Positions 1 to 10,800 of a DNA stretch of 64,000 nt are shown in pieces. Under the pieces are notes generated by a model that was given only the letters and a program-made list of their open reading frames with translations, made no database searches and had not been told where the DNA came from. Both the position numbers and the translations under genes were made by a program. The DNA is from Apricaphanius iberus (taxonomy: Eukaryota; Chordata; Actinopteri; Cyprinodontiformes; Aphaniidae), in assembly GCA_028564705.1 (NCBI GenBank), contig JAPXFQ010002460.1, forward strand, positions 875,501 through 939,500. The letters run 5' to 3'. Numbering within the stretch: the stretch's first letter is position 1; every line of letters starts with the position of its first letter.

Positions 1-609
1 AAGCATTTATTCATTTTTATGTTATTTTTCTTTACATCAATATTGTACAAGTCAATACACTTTGCAGATAAACACAAAAACAACAATCCACTGCACTACA
101 TAATAATTCTTATGTGTCACTTCTTAACGTTCATCATGTTTCATCTTATCGTGTGAGACACTATCACAAGCTCTATCAGTAAAAGCAACGCATGAATAAC
201 TGTTCAAACACACACACGTGTCTTTACAAGACACACACATATCAAAACACACTCTTGTCTATAATCACACAAGTCAAAAAACACAGCTGCTGTTATTTAG
301 CTAGGTGTGGGATTTTTTTTAAACATTACGGAAAAGTGCCTGTTTTTAAAGATCAATTCCAACTGTATGTGACTGAGGTTAATAGTTGATGGTGGTCTGA
401 GACCCGAATGCAGCAGTACAGCAAACACTCATGGCTTCATCTTTGAGACAGTGGACATTGAATGTCTTTCTATGCTGCCATAAACTGTATGCACCATGGA
501 TTAAGGTGGAATAATGAAAGAAAACCTGAGTAATTTAGTGCCAACACTGTGCGATGATTGGGCGGAGGTCAGGGTGATTTCAAGCACATCCGGAGTTCAT
601 CACTCCGGT
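1..609 (-). other. 3'UTR of the TP53INP-family gene
   Basis: Transcribed from the minus strand after the stop at 610. It is A/T-rich, with several CACA/TGTG runs at about 200-260. On the minus strand an AATAAA lies at positions 11-6, so the cleavage site would fall at or just beyond the window edge. No other gene is seen here. Confidence 0.55.
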
Positions 610-838
610 TCAGTAGTTGTACAGGCGCGGGGAAGGACACCGTAAGTTGCCACATTTTTTGTCCTTTGACGAGAACTGTGTCTTACTCATGTTCTGCCTG
701 TGGAGGGTGCAGCGACTCAGCTTCTTTTTCTCCGCCTGGCTCCTGGATCTCTGCATGGCCAGCAGCTGGAGATTACATGGCAGAGGATTCCCCCAGGCAG
801 CTAGGTGCCAGGAAATGTGCCGCCTCACGGCCACGGGC
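610..838 (-). CDS. TP53INP-family last coding exon
   Basis: The acceptor TTTATGCAG ends at 839. The split codon AG|G gives Arg, then PVAVRRHISWHLAAWG, a basic helix-like stretch, HRQNMSKTQFSSKDKK and the family-type C-terminus SPRLYNY followed by a stop. The intron before it (839-3165) is almost wholly transposon. Confidence 0.88.
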
Positions 839-3558
839 CTGCATAAACACATTAAGGCCTCTTTTTAAACAAGTTATAATAAATCTATGGTCTGTACAAA
901 CCATGTCAGGGAAGTTTGTTTTAAAATAATCATCACTCTCACATAACGCAATCTCACCAGCTCAATTCCTAACTATTTCAGTCCTTTTTGGAATGAGCTG
1001 TTTAGAGGGTTCTGTCACTTTTATACAAATTAGTGGTTGCAGCCTACGACCACCCATCTTGTTACAAGGGTGCTGCAGATTTGTCACACCTGAGAATGCC
1101 ATGAAATTGGAATCGGTGGGTGGAGTTTGACAGGTGAGGGGGAAGTTCCACTTACTGTGACATCACAATCTGGCACTTTTTCAGACAGCTTGTAGAAGCA
1201 AAACTCTTTTTTTTTTGCAAGCTGGAACGTATTTTTAGCTTGCGTTCACTTAATGAGCCAGACAATTTTGGGACAACTTTGGAGTCCTTGGGGAGATATT
1301 TAGCTCTATTTGCTATCAGTGCATATCCATATAATGGGAGTTAATAGGGCACCCGAAACGCTGCCTCTAATTGAACCATTATCTGCCACAAAACTCTTTC
1401 ATTTCACCAATGTTTTGTTATGAATCACCAGCACTATTCCCCTGTAATGCTGCATTCAGACCACGGGCTTTGTCAGCGTCAGCGGCGTCTAGATTACATG
1501 TTAAGTTTACGGCGGAGGCCGTTGGAGGAGCGTCACAGTTTCTGCAGCGCTTTGTGAGCTTTGGCTACAACAACTTTTCAAGCTTTTCCTGCGTTTCAAG
1601 CTTCAAAGCACCAAAAGCCAGCAGTTCGGATAGCTGAACTTTTGATGGTTTAGAGGGTTTCACTTTAGTGATATCACTACACATATCTCAACAATGGAAG
1701 ACAAGCTCATCGTTGCCGTCTGCAATCACAGAGAACTTTATGATACGTCCTCGCAGATTTAAAAAATCATAAATAGCACTTGTTTTGGTAGGTGATCTGA
1801 GCACCGATGCGGTTCAGGAGGTTGTCAAACTGGGCGCGGGACAGACGAAAGTAGCGCTGGGAGCAAACCTCATCCATAAGCAGCTCCTGGATCAAATGGT
1901 TAAACTCCCCAAACTCAGAACGCATCCGAAGAATGGGGTGTATCCACAAACAGCGCTAATGCAGCAGAAGTCTATGTTTTTTAAGCAAATAAAGCTAATC
2001 CACTCTCTCAATAAGATCCATCATAGCTCAGAATGTCCGTCAACAGAAGAAGCCCCGCCCACACGCTCTTTTTTTTGGCAGACTTCGCAAACTTTGCAAG
2101 CTTCAACATAGAAGCGTCAAACTAGATGCTTTGTGAGCTTTGCTTGACGCTGACGAAGCCTGTGGTCTGAACGCAGCATAAGTTCGAAGTGTCTCAGAGG
2201 TGCTTTGTTGTTGTCTTCTGGGGTGTTTTACAGGATTTATTCCAACCGATTCGAACCGACAACAGACAGCGATTTCATTGACGTTACTGTCATTTACCAT
2301 TGCAGTTGTAGACTGAGGACAGGCTGCAGAAAGGGAGACTGTGGAAGCTGAACTTAGTCCACTTGCTCATTCTGTTTGTGCAATTTGGAAACACGCAAAC
2401 GTGAAAAATGTTGATTTTTGCAGAAGCAAGTTCTGTCCAACTGACCGCTGTTGTAGAGCACGGAGTGAAAGCCCTGCTCAGACAACAACTGCAATGGTGT
2501 ACGGCAGCGACATCAATGACATCAGGATTTTTTAAGTTGGAATTGGTTGAAATAAGCATCTGTAAAACACCCCAGAAGACAAAGACAAAGGACCTCAGAG
2601 ATACTCCAACCTCGGGGGAAAAGTGCTAGTGATTCATAACAAAACGTTGATGAAATAAAGGAGTTTTGTAGCAAATGATGCCTGGTTTTCAAGGCTGTAC
2701 TTTGGGTGCCCCAAAAACTCCCATTACATGGATATTTGCTGATTGCAAATATATCTAAATACCTCCCAAAGGACTTCAAGTCGCACCAACATCGTCTGGG
2801 TGAGTAAATGAATGTAATGCACGCTGTAAATAAGGTCCAGGCGACAAAAAACGGTATTTCCCTGGTTTTTATTCATGTTTGGAGTGTTAACAGAGGCAGC
2901 AGAGACCCAAATGGCAACACAAAAGGGTCCCCTTTTAAATCATTGTGAGTGACGGTTGAATTAAAATCAAATTTCCCCCGCTGTGTTGTGTAAATGGACC
3001 CGTATTTTGTAAGTATTAAAGGAACATGTAGGAGTTCTCTTAAAAAACGTTCTTCTTTCATGTTCTCTGATTTATTCGAGCGTTACCCAAGAGCCACTGA
3101 TGAGAAATCTGGTATGGAGACAGTGATGAAGGAAGACGTATCCTGTCTGAGAGACAAAAACTTACCTGGAGGTTTCCTCTCCATCTTCATCTGAAGCCAA
3201 CTCCTCCTCCTCCTCCTCCTCTGCTCCCCCCATCCTGTATCTTATCTGGTAGACAGACATGCTGGGGTGCTCGATCAGCAGGTTCTCAAGAGGGTCCATG
3301 TCAGGGGTTGACATGCGTCCGCTCTCTGTTTCCAGTTCAAACAATCATCCCGTTATCACCAAGAACCACAAAAATATTTTTTTTAAAAGCATAAACTTCT
3401 TGTCATTGTTCTGAAACATGGCTTCACCTCTCACCTGGAACGTTAACAATGACCCATTCATCTTCCTCAAACTCCTGGACCTCCTTATTGGTGTCACTCA
3501 CTGCTTCAGAGTGTTCTCCGCCATTCCCAAGCAGATGAGAAAGAATCTTTCCAATCAT
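610..3558 (-). CDS. TP53INP-family protein (tp53inp1/2-like), complete in three coding exons
   Basis: Join 3558-3435, 3325-3166, 838-610; 513 nt, 170 aa. TP53INP proteins are known to shuttle between nucleus and autophagosomes, bind ATG8 proteins through an LIR and act as transcriptional co-regulators. Seen here: start MIGKILSHLLG; an acidic stretch leading to the LIR EEDEWVIV (Trp35-Val38); the family core LENLLIEHPSMSVY at about residues 54-67; a run of seven Glu (about 77-83); a basic C-terminal region with HRQN and final LYNY (family members end QYNY or QFNY). Splice phases agree (1/2, 2/1). The usual ESWFVTPPxCF block between LIR and core is absent, and the 110-bp intron leaves no room for a missed exon. 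Human members are about 220-240 aa, so this is a short, divergent member. The ENLL core and YNY end lean to TP53INP1, but the member cannot be settled here. Confidence 0.85.
885..2990. repeat. Fold-back repeat element, copy A, in the TP53INP-family intron
   Basis: The outer parts are diverged inverted copies of each other. The left arm (about 1,240-1,447) holds ATATCCATATAATGGGAG and CACAAAACTC..TTTCA..AATGTTTTGTTATGAATCA. The right arm (about 2,600-2,790) holds the reverse complement of the same landmarks. The ends share landmarks with three other copies: 'gtctgtacaaa', 'ctcaccag', 'caaattagtggttgcag', and 'gagacccaaatggcaac' near 2,905. A Harbinger relic (1,448-2,178) sits inside it. No transposase was recognised and the class is unknown. 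Confidence 0.7.
1448..2178 (-). mobile_element. PIF/Harbinger element relic with TAA target duplication
   Basis: Terminal inverted repeats TGCTGCATTCAGACCAC (left) and TGCTGCGTTCAGACCAC (right, reverse complement), flanked on both sides by TAA (1445-1447, 2179-2181), the TWA duplication typical of Harbinger. On the minus strand 1767-1949 encodes a HARBI1-like transposase piece including [20 protein letters not shown] and FRLSRAQFDNLLNRIGAQI. It holds only the N-terminal part, so it is not autonomous. Confidence 0.85.
3166..3325 (-). CDS. TP53INP-family coding exon 2 (core LIEHPSMSVY block)
   Basis: The acceptor ACAG|AG ends at 3326 and the donor AG|GTAAGT begins at 3165. The exon encodes SGRMSTPDMDPLENLL, the invariant IEHPSMSVY, then a Glu-rich stretch. 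A 3-base unit repeat (GAG) produces the poly-Glu run. Confidence 0.9.
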
Positions 3559-3586
3559 TATGTAAGCCTCTCTTACAGTCAGCAAT
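3435..3586 (-). CDS. TP53INP-family coding exon 1 (28 nt of 5'UTR plus 124 nt coding)
   Basis: The acceptor is TTTTTAG ending at 3587 and the ATG is at 3558. The exon carries the LIR (DEWVIV) and ends VP followed by one base; the donor is GTGAGA at 3434. The true first exon lies upstream (higher coordinates) and was not found. A possible donor GCA|GTAAGA near 5,104, with a GC box (GGGGCGG) and a CCAAT at about 5,395-5,440, is a weak candidate. Confidence 0.85.
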
Positions 3587-4239
3587 CTAAAAACAGAAAG
3601 AACAGTCGAGAACACGCACCTGGTCACCAACAGTTTGTAGGTTTTTGTGTTTAGGAAGTTTGGTTATTGGTTAAAAAAAAAAAAAAAAAAAAACTCATCA
3701 CCTCCCCCACCACTATTTGGCTCTCTGTCGGTAATTGAACACACCGGTCCTCTGCTGATCCTCCAGCAGAAATGGCTAACTCTACCGACTGTTACTACAT
3801 ACAGCAAGCTGTTTTTCCTTTCCAACAGCTGGTCCTATTACACAAGATGAGCTGGGTGGGTTGTTATATCCTATGTGTGTGTTTGTGGGGGGGGGGCATG
3901 CCTTTCAGAATTTCATCAGCTGAGAACGAACCAAGATGGAATTTCACTGTATACAAATATAGCGACGGAATAAACTGACTGGGCTGCATGAACTCCTAAA
4001 CTATGCTGAGGCAACAAACCCTCCGAATAGGCGTCTAGAATAAACTCACTTTTATTTAAATGCTAAAATGTTTATGTATGCATTATTTTATATGTCATTC
4101 TTCTTTTGCAGCGGGCAAACACAGCATGGCCTTCAAATTTAGGTGACCCAATCTGAAACCAACTGGGTCAGTACGTGAAAACGTAACCCCCCCCCAAAAT
4201 AATACAAATAAATAAATGTAAGCTAAACATTTAACCTTA

Positions 4240-4660
4240 GACCAGATGGTGTCAAAGGTCAGTCCTCAAAGACCGGAAGTCCTGCATGCTTTAGCTCTTC
4301 ACACCTGAATGGAATGATGGCTCGTTTGCAGGCCTCTACAGGTGTTTGACATGCTGAGGAGCTAGCTGGACCATTCCAGCTGTGGTGGAACAGAGACTCA
4401 TCTAAAACATGCAGGACACCGGCCATCGAGGACTAGAGATGGACACCCACGCTTTAGACCAGAGATGCCCAACGCTGGTCCAACACAGTCCTGCATGTTT
4501 TAGGTGTTTCCCTGCTTCTGCACACCAGGCTTAAATGAACGGGTGATTAACGGAGTAATTGGAGGCATGCTAGGAAGGTAATGCAATCATTTTAAATCAG
4601 TTGTGCTGGAAATACATTTAAAACATGCAGGACAGTGTTGGACCAGCGTAAGGACCTAAG
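4240..4660. repeat. Dispersed fish repeat, two diverged units in opposite or tandem arrangement
   Basis: The phrases 'cctgcatg.ttttag', 'cctgcttctgcacaccaggcttaaatgaacgg' and 'acatgcaggac' recur at about 4,280, 4,410, 4,490 and 4,625. This block is a familiar non-coding repeat of teleost genomes, probably the non-autonomous end of a DNA transposon. No coding potential was seen. Confidence 0.55.
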
Positions 4661-5689
4661 GACCACAGATGGGGCTCTCTAACTTGAACCAAAAATCATA
4701 AAATGCCTTAATTTCATGTATTTGTATTTAATTGAATATTATTATCAGAAAAACTGCATGAGATTTTATTTACATGAACTTTTTCAGTTAACTGTAATGA
4801 AATGTGACATACTGTCAACCCCAAATCCAACCAAACGTAACCAAATAAGCTCACAAAAGTACATCCCCAGACCTTAGAAAGATGCTTGAAACTGTCTGTT
4901 GTCGCATCATGTACAAAGCTCAATAAGGGACGCAATGTAAACCGTTCAGCACCAGAACTTATTGCACAACAGGAGCATATTTACATGAAGCGCTCCACGT
5001 CACACGAATCAGTTTTATTTAGATTCATATGCAGGGCGATTTAAAGGGATTCGATGATTGAAATAAATAAATATAAGAATAAAAAAGTAAAAAAGTTCTT
5101 ACTGCTAAAACATCCCTCCTCTGATCATACTGTACACTCTGTGAAAGCAGCAGTTAGTGAGGTGTGGTGAGAGCAAAAAGAGGAGCGAACACAAAGACAC
5201 AAAAGTACAACTGCGGTAAAAACAGAACAAACAAAAAAAAACACTAGAGTGTTCAAATGTTATTTTCTCACAAACTAACATATTTTTCACTTACTGGTCC
5301 AAAAAGATGATATTATTCCTGCAGAGAAAAGATCCTAATCACTTTTTTTTCTTCTCAGTCTGTTGTGATCAAAAAGTTGTTTATGATTGAGGCGATGGGG
5401 GCGGTCCCTGCGGTCACAGTTTACCGACTTCCAGCCAATCAAGAGCGACTGTGCTTTTTGAAAAAAAAAAAAATTTCTTTTATACAATAAGAACAGATTT
5501 TTGTTTTTTCATACATTATGTTGAAAAATATATAGCTGCTTGTTATTAGCATACCGAAACGTTTTTTTTTAATCGTTCTTGAAGAAGACGCGACCGGGTC
5601 CGCATCATTTGCCAGTGCAGGAAGTAGAAATGGAAGGCGCCACTATTGGCGGGGGTTATGCAAGCAAAGCGGACTCAGATAGCAGATGG

Positions 5690-5895
5690 ATTTGAAACAA
5701 TCTTGAATCCACATTGGATTGTCAACGTTAAATGATTGAATCAACGTCCGAGTTCAATGTTGATTCAACATCAGTTTGAATCCAAAATTAACATTGAAAT
5801 AATGTTGATTTATTAACTATAGATCAATGGAATTACAACTGTGTTTCAATTAACTTCAATATTGAAACAACGTTGAAATTGTAACATAACTAAAA
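5690..5895. repeat. TTGAA/TTCAA-rich degenerate repeat block
   Basis: Short inverted and direct units such as 'ttgaatcaacgt', 'gttgattcaaca', 'acattgaaataatgttga' and 'ttgaaacaacgttgaaatt' follow one another. They can pair with each other, so the block would fold readily. Part of an unclassified mobile element is the likely source. Confidence 0.5.
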
Positions 5896-6497
5896 GATAA
5901 ATAATACCAGAGCAATTAATCCTGCTTTATCTACAGCAGGATTTCCCGGATAACATGAAGTCATCTTTTATTAAGTAAAACTCGCTTAAGAAACAGAAAT
6001 AAACAAACTACAAGTTATTTCATTAAATGTATCTTTTATTCACGATTTCACCGCGTCCAACTCCTCCTGCTCGGTTTGGCTCATAACGGAGCCAATTTTT
6101 GTCTTGCTGACCAAACAAGGCAAAGTCATTCAGTGCCCGGCTGCTCCATGAGGACATCTGAAATATATAACAAAAAAAAAACATACACTTTATGTCATGA
6201 GAAATCATATAGGCTACTTTTAACAACTTGTAGTGATGTAGGTAATTATTAGACTACTTTAACCTAGCATATACGTTTTTCTTCATTAGGCGATGTGGGA
6301 GATACAAAAAGTTTGAGAAATGGATGCACATAAAGAGTTTTCAGAGGTTTGCTGTTATGAGTCTGATTCATATTTCACAGTCATTTTTTTTAAGCACACC
6401 TTTTTGAGAACTAGGAAAATAAAGTAAATAAAGTCATTTAAAATGACTCCATCCACCCTGGCTCATCTGTACACAGCCCCTCTTTTGTTTACTGTTG

Positions 6498-6546
<49 letters not shown>

Positions 6547-7089
6547 TGAGTTGGATAGTTGTAATGATGATTTTATTTTGGGTTTAAGAGGGGGGGGGGG
6601 GGTTTGTGGGGTCATTGTAATCTGTAAAACACTTTGAGGCGCTTTTGTAGTTGGAAAAGTGCTTTATAAATAAAGTTTGATTGAATTAAGTTTGATATAT
6701 ATTTTTGTTTTAATGCATATTTTATCACAGTTTGAGGAAAATATTAGGGGGGGGGGGACCTAAATATTTTGTCACGAATATCGGCTATAAAACTCGAGTT
6801 GATATCCTTTAAAATCGCTTTTACCGCTCTGGTTGTTTCGTACCGGTCGTTCTGATTAAATAGTTCAAACTGATAAATTATAATTTAAGAGCTTCTATGG
6901 TCAAGTGAAAAAAATTCATAAACAAATCTAGACAGCAAAATCTAGAATCAAAACAAAACGGACATGAAGATGAAATGCTGATGTGTTGTTTTATGATTAC
7001 GGATACAAAATGGCTACAGGTGGAGGGGAAATGATGTCGCGAATTCCTCGTTTGTTTTAGTCAAATGAAATCTGAGCAGAGATTGACGG

Positions 7090-7185
7090 CTGTCCAATGA
7101 GACGCGCCGTTTGAGTAATGGTGCGCACCCACCGTGACGTAGAGGAAGTGACAGCTGCAGAGAGGTCTGAAAAGCAAACGTTAGC

Positions 7186-7190
<5 letters not shown>
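7090..7190 (+). promoter_or_regulatory. TATA-less promoter of c19orf12
   Basis: Upstream of the inferred 5'UTR exon are a CCAAT box (7094-7098), a CRE-like TGACGTA (7135-7141) and an ETS site AGGAAGT (7143-7149), followed by a (GA)n tract at about 7,187-7,218. The spacing suits a housekeeping-type promoter. The transcription start itself is not visible. Confidence 0.45.
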
Positions 7191-7220
<30 letters not shown>

Positions 7221-7296
7221 AGCCGGATCTCATTTGTTCGGCTCTCACTGGAAGCAGAACTGTTCACTTCTGGGGCCAACCATAGACCAACTGAAG
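7190..7296 (+). other. c19orf12: Probable non-coding first exon (5'UTR) of c19orf12
   Basis: A GA-rich start leads to a strong donor, GAAG|GTAAGG at 7296/7297, before an acceptor at 7655. Its left limit is not defined. Human C19orf12 also has an upstream 5' exon, which supports this reading. Confidence 0.4.
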
Positions 7297-7655
7297 GTAA
7301 GGAGCGGTGGAGCCGCTTCAGCTGCTTCCTTTCTCTGCTTTAGAGGAGCTCTGCTCAGTTTAGGGGCCAGGAAACAACGGAGCGCCAGAGGCGGTGGAAA
7401 CCGAAAGAAGCTCCTCACATAAAAAGAACGACGCTACAGCCTCATTAACTGTACGTTTATTTTTTATTGGTATCCATGTTAATGTCTTTGATTAAATCCA
7501 GCTGCGTGTGTTGAATGTTTTGTAAAAGTGAAAGACAAAGTTTATTGTTTCGTTGAAGTGCAAACGAATTCATTTTCGGTCTCCAGTTTGGAATGTCGGA
7601 CACACACAGTAACGTGATATTCTACGTATTCGTTGTGCTCTCTGATGGTTTCCAG

Positions 7656-7858
7656 CGGACCGACCACTGTCCTTCCACCGCCGTGCCTCAGCGCAGCGAT
7701 GGCGCCACGTATCGATGACGTCATGCGCCTGTGCTGTGAGCTGTCCGCCCACGATCAGATCAAAGTGGCGGTGAAAAGCTCGGCCAAGGGAGCGGCTGTG
7801 GCAGGGGGGAGCGCGTTCGTCGGCGGGCTGCTGGGCGGACCTGCAGGGATCGCTGTCG
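7656..7858 (+). CDS. c19orf12: c19orf12 exon with start codon
   Basis: The acceptor is GGTTTCCAG ending at 7655, with 43 nt of 5'UTR, the ATG at 7699 and the donor G|GTGAGG at 7858/7859. It encodes the N-terminal helix and first half of the glycine-zipper hairpin. Confidence 0.9.
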
Positions 7859-10800
7859 GTGAGGACTGGGACAGAGGAGGGGTTAGAAAAGGTTATATAT
7901 TCACTTAATATTATTCAGCCCTTTTTGTATCGCTAAGGCAAGCAGTAGAGGGGTTTACCTGCCTTCTTAATGTCAGTGGCATGTTATTTAGGTTAAATGA
8001 ATGTCATGATGGACCTTATCAGGTTCAGGGAGCGAATTGGACAGGCCAGAGTAACAGTTATGAAGAGATAAAGAGGATTTTTTTTTTTAGAAAATTTGTA
8101 CCCCCATTCCGAGCATTGTCATTGACTCCTGAACAATCCACGTGCTCAGTATACTCATTGGAGTTCAATATTAACTGCTCTCCACAAAAATGACCTCCTC
8201 CCCAGGATAAAATGTCCGGTAGTGGCCAAATTTGCTTAAAGTGACAGTGTGTAGTTTTTGCAGTACATCTATGAAAATAGCCATTAAAATATTATGTAAT
8301 AATAATCACCTAAAGCACATTAATTTCAAAATATTGCTGATGTTTTTAAAATATGACTTTAAAAATCAGTTTTAAAATACATAGGTCCTCTTTGCACTGC
8401 CCCCTACTGGCCGAAAATTACACAATGTGCCTTTAATGTTCTGTAAAATATGGTGGCTTCTTGCTATTGAACGGCTTCAAACAGCCTTTTTTATTCAGTG
8501 TTTGATTCCCAGTCCTTTCTGTATTTCTTAGAGTCCAGTTTAAACTCAGAAGTGATCGCACAGACCAGATGAGGAGAGGAAGTCACATGGGCTGAATGAA
8601 ATCGGTGATTTAAGTCGTTTGTTTTATACAGAAAATATTTTACATCGGAGCACAGGCGGGATTAGGCGCCGGCTTCACGCAGCAACTCAGCGGGGTTAAT
8701 ATCTGCTCCACCTGAGCAGGACCTGGGTGGGCGGAGCTACGAACGCTCTGGTTGCTGCAGTAACAAACATACATGCTCCACGTTAGAGTCTAAGTATCCA
8801 ATAACACCACGGATAGAATGGGGAGCCTAAAGGTGTTTCACAATGCTTATGAGGACAATGTCCTTCCTTGGTCAAAGAAAAAGGTCAAACAGAACAAATT
8901 TTCTGTTGTCACACAGCAGGTATGAGCTGAAGCATGGTTGGTGTGAGCAGAGATAGACTGCTACGTTTCATACCTGAAATCCTCAGGTTGAAAAAGACTC
9001 AAATTGCGAAAGTGTGAAATAGTGAAAGGGCAAAATGACGACATTAATAATAATTTATATATTTTTTAAAACGTGCTGTTAAAATATCACTGTCTGTTTT
9101 TTTTTTCAGCTTAGCCTCACCATGCATTTGCTATTTTTGTCGAGCGTTTTTCCCCTCTAGTGTTGCGATGTCTGCCGTATTAGACCTGTTCTCTCGCTGT
9201 TAAAAAGAGTTGTGATGTAAAACATGAAGCGCGTGCTTCCTGAACGCTTATTCAACGCTCTTCCGACCAAAACCAGCCCTCGAGACTCTTCAGTGTCAGA
9301 GTTTCAACGACCCCGGTCGGCAACCGTGCATTGCTGTTGGTAGGTTGATGGTTTGCTAAAGGTGAGCATCGCCACCCTCTGGCAGCCAGGACACATTGCA
9401 TCTAGTTGCAATTGAAACACAAAAATAAAAAAAAATGTAAATCCTTAGAATATGTAAACATTTTAATTTTAAAAATTAGTACCTTTTGTTGGGAGAGAGA
9501 GGGATGCACTGATGGCTGAAGTTCATTAAAAACACTGTTGCAATAAACACTTGCTGCAGACGGGCTGCAGGGCTAACCGTAACAGTGTGTCTCCGTGTGT
9601 CTGTATATAACCTGCCTACAATGCCTAGCATGCTCCTGATGAGGTGGTGGATGGTCCCCTGAGGAATCATAAATCATCCATCAACTCCTGGACTGTCTGT
9701 GGTGTTATGTGGCGTTGGTGGATGGAGCGAGACATGATTCATCAATGGGACCAAAACATCAGCCAGAAAGCATAGGAACTGAGAAGTGGTCTGTGGTCAC
9801 CACCTGCAGAACCACTCCTTTATTGGGAGCATCATGCGTAGAAGACGCTGAGGATCTGACCAGGCCATAGATGCTTGCTAATTGCCTATAATTCCGACCT
9901 GTTGTCTATTCCTTTTGCACAACAGCATGTGAAATTAATTGTCAGTCAGTGCTGCTTCTTAAGTGGACAGTTCGATTTCACACTAGTGCGACGGACTTGG
10001 ATTTACATTGTGTTAAGTTTTTCCTGTTTTTTTTTTTTGAGCAGTGTATTTTCCTACCCTTTCGAAAGCATGAAAAAATTACCAAGCCGCTGACAGCAGC
10101 TCTCCAAATCAGTTAATCCTGTGCTTCATCACCATCACCTAACCAAACAAATACCACATGACCCCCCCCCCCCCTCCTGAATACACACAAACACCAACAA
10201 GATTCTAGTCAATATAGGTTATTAATAACGGCACGTCATCAAAACCATACCGACATGTTGAAATATAATTAATAATTACGTTTATTGTACGTCCCCTGAT
10301 TTTTATTTTTTTAACACCAGAAATCACAATAATTATCAATGCATCTATTTACCAAGCCAACCACATTATGATTCTTACTTGTGGACATGACCAAAAGAAC
10401 AAGATCCCGGATACAAGCAACTGAAGTCAGCTTCCTGTGTAGGGTGGCTGGGATTTACCTTAGAGATGAGGTGATGATCTTCTTCATCCAGGGTGTTAAG
10501 ACCTTCCCTTTTTCCAGGTTTTCTGGACATGTCTTACAGGGAGGAGAATCTGAGGCAAGCCTAATTTGGGTTGCTTCAAGGTTTTCCTACCAGACCCGAT
10601 CTTAAATGGATGGTTACTGACATGAAGCATTCGAGTCTATAGACTCAGACCTGAATCTTCCACAGTCACCTAAAGTCAATAACAAGGTCACATTTCGATT
10701 ATCTAAAGAACATTTCTAGGATTACAGGACTAATGTACCAACAGGACCTAGAAAACCCCAAATCCATGCATTTATCTTTAGTTGGATTGATTTATGCAAC

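Larger units (their letters stand above)
3587..7080. other. Region between the TP53INP and C19orf12 genes: repeats, possible far 5' exon
   Basis: No supported coding gene. It holds a poly-A run at 3,674-3,692, a tandem fish repeat at 4,240-4,660, TTGAA-rich repeat units at 5,690-5,890 and a (GT)n-(GA)n microsatellite near 6,503-6,545, followed at 6,620-6,690 by a LINE-type tail (cactttgaggcgc..tttataaataaagtttgatt). A minus-strand stretch at 6,023-6,180 reads through MSSWSSRALNDFALFG but resembles no family I know and is probably part of the neighbouring repeat. Confidence 0.5.

Noticed and set aside
6023..6226. Small novel minus-strand gene
   Set aside because: An AG acceptor and an AATAAA are nearby, but the peptide has no known relatives I can name and it sits beside a transposon-like block.
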